A stretch of DNA of 9,075 nucleotides, taken from positions 1 to 9,075 of the forward strand of contig CALEYV010000023.1 of assembly GCA_937927875.1 (NCBI GenBank), given 5' to 3'. Position 1 is the first letter of the stretch; each line of letters opens with the position of its first letter. Positions 7,165-9,075 of the stretch are shown here, piece after piece. The notes beneath the pieces are model-generated. The model did not search any database. It was not told the DNA's origin and saw only the letters and a list, made by a program, of their open reading frames with translations. Position numbers and translations under genes: made by a program. The stretch is from an uncultured Actinomycetes bacterium (GTDB lineage: Bacteria > Actinomycetota > Acidimicrobiia > IMCC26256 > PALSA-555).

Positions 7165-8099
7165 ACCTCGACGCGCTTGCCCACGCCCTCGCGGCCCGGC
7201 TGCCGGCCGGCGCGGTGCAGCGAGGCGTGCCGGTCGCCGACCTCACCACCTACCGGCTGGGCGGCCCGGTCGACGTCGTCGTCCGCGTCACCACCGACGC
7301 CGAGCTGGCGGCGATGGCCGCCGTCGTCGCGGCCGCCGATCGGTCGCCGCCGGTGCTGGTGGTCGGGCGGGGCTCGAACCTGCTCGTCGCCGACCGCGGC
7401 TTCCCGGGCCTCGGCGTGGTCCTCGCCGGCGACTTCGAGGCCGTCGACATCGACCCGGACGGGGCTCGAGCCGGCGGCGCCACGCCGCTCCCGGTCCTGG
7501 CCCGGCGGGCCGCCGCCGCGGGCCAGGCGGGCCTCGAGTTCTTCGTCGGCATCCCCGGCTCGGTCGGTGGCGCGGTGCGCATGAACGCGGGTGGGCACGG
7601 GCGCGACACCGCGGCGGTGCTGCGCCGGGCCTGGACCCTCGACCTGGCGACCGGCGACGAGCGGCCCCGACCCCGGGCCGCCGCCGACCTCGACCTCGGC
7701 TACCGGCACTCGGCGCTGCGCCCTACCGAGATCGTGACCGGCGCCGAGTTCGACGCCACCCCCGACGACCCGGCCGCGTGCTCGGCGCGCGTCGACGAGA
7801 TCGTGCGCTGGCGCCGCGAGCACCAGCCCGGCGGCGCGAACGCGGGCTCGGTGTTCCGCAACCCGCCCGGCGACTCGGCCGGCCGGCTCATCGACGCGGT
7901 CGGGCTCAAAGGCCTCCGGGTCGGCGGGGCCGTCGTGTCGCCCAAGCACGCCAACTTCTTCCAGGCCGAGCCGGGCGCGACCGCCGACGACGTCGCCGCG
8001 CTCGTCGCCGAGGTGCAGGCCCGCGTCGACGAGGCGACCGGCGTTCGCCTCGAGCCGGAGCTGCTCCTCGTCGGCTTCGAGCAGGCGGCCTGCCGGTGA
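7161..8099 (+). CDS. murB: UDP-N-acetylenolpyruvoylglucosamine reductase MurB (type II)
   Basis: MurB is the FAD- and NADPH-dependent cytoplasmic reductase that converts enolpyruvyl-UDP-GlcNAc to UDP-MurNAc, the substrate of MurC. The 312 residues suit the shorter type II form. Seen: TTYRLGGPVD (29-38), the FAD-binding GRGSNLLV (69-76), GIPGSVGGAVRMNAGGHG (130-147), the YRxS motif YRHS (181-184, catalytic-region R182), AGSVFRNP (228-235) with the proton-donor serine S230, GLKGLRVGGAVVSPKHANFF (248-267), and the C-terminal RLEPELLLVG with presumed catalytic E300. The GTG start has a good Shine-Dalgarno and overlaps the murC stop. The stop is embedded in a 20-bp palindrome that also covers the ftsQ start. 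Its position between murC and ftsQ puts consecutive enzymes of the pathway in one operon. Confidence 0.96.
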   Translation: MNLDALAHALAARLPAGAVQRGVPVADLTTYRLGGPVDVVVRVTTDAELAAMAAVVAAADRSPPVLVVGRGSNLLVADRGFPGLGVVLAGDFEAVDIDPDGARAGGATPLPVLARRAAAAGQAGLEFFVGIPGSVGGAVRMNAGGHGRDTAAVLRRAWTLDLATGDERPRPRAAADLDLGYRHSALRPTEIVTGAEFDATPDDPAACSARVDEIVRWRREHQPGGANAGSVFRNPPGDSAGRLIDAVGLKGLRVGGAVVSPKHANFFQAEPGATADDVAALVAEVQARVDEATGVRLEPELLLVGFEQAACR

Positions 8100-8112
8100 C
8101 CGCGGTCACCGG
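8093..8112. repeat. Perfect 20-bp palindrome over the murB stop and ftsQ start
   Basis: CCGGTGACCGCGGTCACCGG equals its own reverse complement over all 20 bases; the next pair (8092 and 8113) does not match. It contains the murB TGA (8097-8099) and the ftsQ GTG (8096-8098). In mRNA it could fold into an 8-bp, GC-rich hairpin with a CGCG loop, with the start codon in the stem. As DNA it has the form of a dyad operator. Neither role is shown. In such GC-rich DNA a palindrome this long can arise by chance, but that is not common. Confidence 0.6.
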
Positions 8113-8851
8113 TGTCGGCCGGCTGCCGATGGACCCGCGCTTGCGGGCCCGGCGGATCGCGGTGCGGCGCTCGCTCGGCCGGCGCCGGCTGCGGCGCCTG
8201 GTCGCCGCGGCCAGCATCGTCGCGGTCGTCCTGGTGGCCGCGGCCGTGGTGTGGTCACCGGTGCTGGCGGTGCACACGATCGACGTGCGAGGCGCCGGCG
8301 CCGAGCACGACGCGGTGCTGCGGGCCGCGGGCGTGCACGCCGGCGATCCCATGCTGTTCCTCCACGCCGGGGCGGCCGCGGCGGCCGTCCGTCGGATCCC
8401 CGAGGTGGCCGCCGCCAGCGTCGAGCGTGACTTCCCGACCCGCGTGGTCATCAAGGTCACCCTCCGCACGCCGGTCGCGTGGGCGCCGCTCGCACCGGGC
8501 CAGTTCGCGGTCATCGACATCCATGGCACCGTGATGGCGGTGGATCCGTCGATGCCGATCGGCCTGCCGGCGCTCACCGGGCTCAAGGTGCCGAGCCTCG
8601 GCGGGCACGTCGCCGCCCCGGTGGCCGAGGCGGCGGCCGCGCTCGGCCCCGACCTGCGCAGCCGGGTCACCGCGATCCTGTCGACGCCCACCGGCCTGCT
8701 CGCCGTCACCTACGGCGGCCCCCAGGTGCGCTTCGGTGACGCCACCCACCTGGCCGACAAGGCGGAAGCCGCCGACGCGGTGCTGCGCGCGCTCGTGCAC
8801 CCGGCCTCCTACATCGACGTCAGCGTCCCCAGCGCCCCGGTGGCGGGGTAG
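8096..8851 (+). CDS. ftsQ: Cell division protein FtsQ (POTRA domain, DivIB family)
   Basis: FtsQ is a single-pass membrane protein that joins the divisome and, with FtsL and FtsB homologues, links it to septal wall synthesis. The 251-residue product has a basic cytoplasmic tail rich in arginine (about 13-34), one hydrophobic segment (about 35-59) and then an extracellular part. That part opens with VHTIDVRGAG (59-68), the start of a POTRA domain running to about residue 128 (through RIPEVAAASVERDFPTRVVI). A beta-rich region follows, containing FAVIDIHGTVM, where families typically show a D-x-x-G-x-V pattern. The GTG at 8096 overlaps the murB stop in a GTGA junction and was preferred. The ATG at 8129 (residue 12) is an alternative, but no Shine-Dalgarno precedes it. 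The short cytoplasmic tail differs from the long one of mycobacterial FtsQ. FtsQ diverges strongly between species, so the call rests on topology, the POTRA pattern and position. Confidence 0.9.
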   Translation: MTAVTGVGRLPMDPRLRARRIAVRRSLGRRRLRRLVAAASIVAVVLVAAAVVWSPVLAVHTIDVRGAGAEHDAVLRAAGVHAGDPMLFLHAGAAAAAVRRIPEVAAASVERDFPTRVVIKVTLRTPVAWAPLAPGQFAVIDIHGTVMAVDPSMPIGLPALTGLKVPSLGGHVAAPVAEAAAALGPDLRSRVTAILSTPTGLLAVTYGGPQVRFGDATHLADKAEAADAVLRALVHPASYIDVSVPSAPVAG

Positions 8852-8858
8852 CGACCCG

Positions 8859-9075
8859 ATGCCCGAGCACGACCGACCGCCGACCCTCGACGAGGAGCAC
8901 CTCCCCGAGGACGAGCCGGTGGGCGAGGACGACCTCGACTGGGAGGCGGCCCGAGACCGGGCGGTCGCCGAGGACCTCGGGGCCGCCGACGACGAGCTCG
9001 ACTGGGAGGCCGAGCGGGACCGGGCGGTCGCCGAGGTCCTCGGCGACCGCCCGGTCTCGGGCCGCCTCCCAGTCG
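8859..9075 (+). CDS. Unrecognised acidic protein with 21-residue tandem repeats (3' partial)
   Basis: An ATG 7 bases after the ftsQ stop opens a frame with no stop through the window end (72 codons visible). GGGG at 8845-8848, 10 bases upstream, could be a weak Shine-Dalgarno. The first 62 residues are dominated by Asp and Glu, with no hydrophobic segment. Residues 21-41 and 42-62 are two copies of a 21-residue unit sharing the core LDWEAxRDRAVAExLG, likely a short amphipathic helix with one tryptophan. I do not recognise the family. The slot after ftsQ is where ftsZ often lies, but this N terminus is not FtsZ. From about residue 60 the DNA is the reverse complement of the first repeat unit, and the reading changes abruptly to a basic, unrelated stretch (GDRPVSGRLPV), so the last dozen residues may be artefactual. 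Third-position GC and tight spacing after ftsQ argue for a real gene in the same operon. Confidence 0.55.
   Translation, partial: MPEHDRPPTLDEEHLPEDEPVGEDDLDWEAARDRAVAEDLGAADDELDWEAERDRAVAEVLGDRPVSGRLPV
8934..9044 (+). repeat. 63-bp-period tandem direct repeat coding for the DWE units
   Basis: The 48 bases from 8934 and the 48 bases from 8997 agree at 42 positions, in register with the reading frame and one 63-base (21-codon) period apart. Both encode the LDWEAxRDRAVAExLG unit. The differences include a synonymous change (CGA/CGG), as expected of a coding duplication. Two of the six differences lie in the last few codons, where the second copy runs into the inverted repeat. Confidence 0.8.
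8936..9075. repeat. Perfect inverted repeat, arms of at least 45 bp, ending at the window edge
   Basis: Bases 9031-9075 are the exact reverse complement of 8936-8980, checked base by base. The arms are separated by 50 bases (8981-9030), and the first inward pair (8981/9030) does not match. The outer limit is the window edge, so the arms may be longer. At the inner junction, CCGAGG (9031-9036) is shared by the second direct copy and the inverted copy. This is the microhomology expected of a fold-back template switch. It has no T-run and lies inside an ORF, so it does not look like a normal terminator. It may be a contig-end chimera or a genuine inverted duplication. Confidence 0.85.

Noticed and set aside
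8936..9075. Inverted repeat as an intrinsic transcription terminator
   Set aside because: The arms are far too long, the loop is 50 bases, no U-tract can be seen, and the structure lies inside an open frame.
8934..9075. Repeats at the window end as a CRISPR array or mobile-element terminus
   Set aside because: The direct copies are imperfect, in coding register with a 63-base period, and have no unique spacers. No transposase or target-site duplication is visible.

Overview
This 9,075-base window is very GC-rich, with G or C dominating third codon positions. Every convincing gene is on the + strand. It is a central section of a division and cell wall (dcw) cluster: murE (3' part), murF, mraY, ftsW, murG, murC, murB and ftsQ, followed by the start of an unrecognised acidic, repeat-bearing gene that runs off the window. 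The base composition, the gene order, the GTG starts and a MurE with the meso-diaminopimelate signature DNPR suggest a high-GC Gram-positive actinobacterium. A deep lineage such as Acidimicrobiia is plausible, but that placement is inference and not shown by the sequence.

Layout: murE 1-1095 (5' end missing), murF 1086-2468, mraY 2465-3511, ftsW 3511-4668, murG 4665-5789, murC 5782-7164, murB 7161-8099, ftsQ 8096-8851, unknown gene 8859 to the end. Each of the seven junctions from murE to ftsQ overlaps, by 1 to 10 bases, and the last gap is 7 bases. There is no room for an internal terminator or a conventional intergenic promoter, and no gene-free stretch near 300 bases. The genes almost certainly form one translationally coupled operon whose promoter lies upstream of the window.

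Together the genes cover most of lipid II synthesis and its use at the septum. MurB and MurC work on UDP-MurNAc and its first amino acid, MurE adds the third residue and MurF adds D-Ala-D-Ala. MraY makes lipid I and MurG makes lipid II. FtsW polymerises glycan at the septum, and FtsQ is the bitopic scaffold that links early and late divisome proteins. The D-Glu ligase gene murD, which commonly sits between mraY and ftsW, is absent: mraY and ftsW share a base there.

The core genes look intact and ordinary. The parts worth a second look are the missing murD, a perfect 20-bp palindrome over the murB stop and ftsQ start, and the last 220 bases. Those bases hold an acidic ORF with a 21-residue tandem repeat, plus a perfect inverted repeat of at least 45 bp ending exactly at the window edge. 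The inverted repeat may be an assembly fold-back and not biology. I found no RNA genes, CRISPR arrays, mobile elements or novel defence or biosynthetic system.
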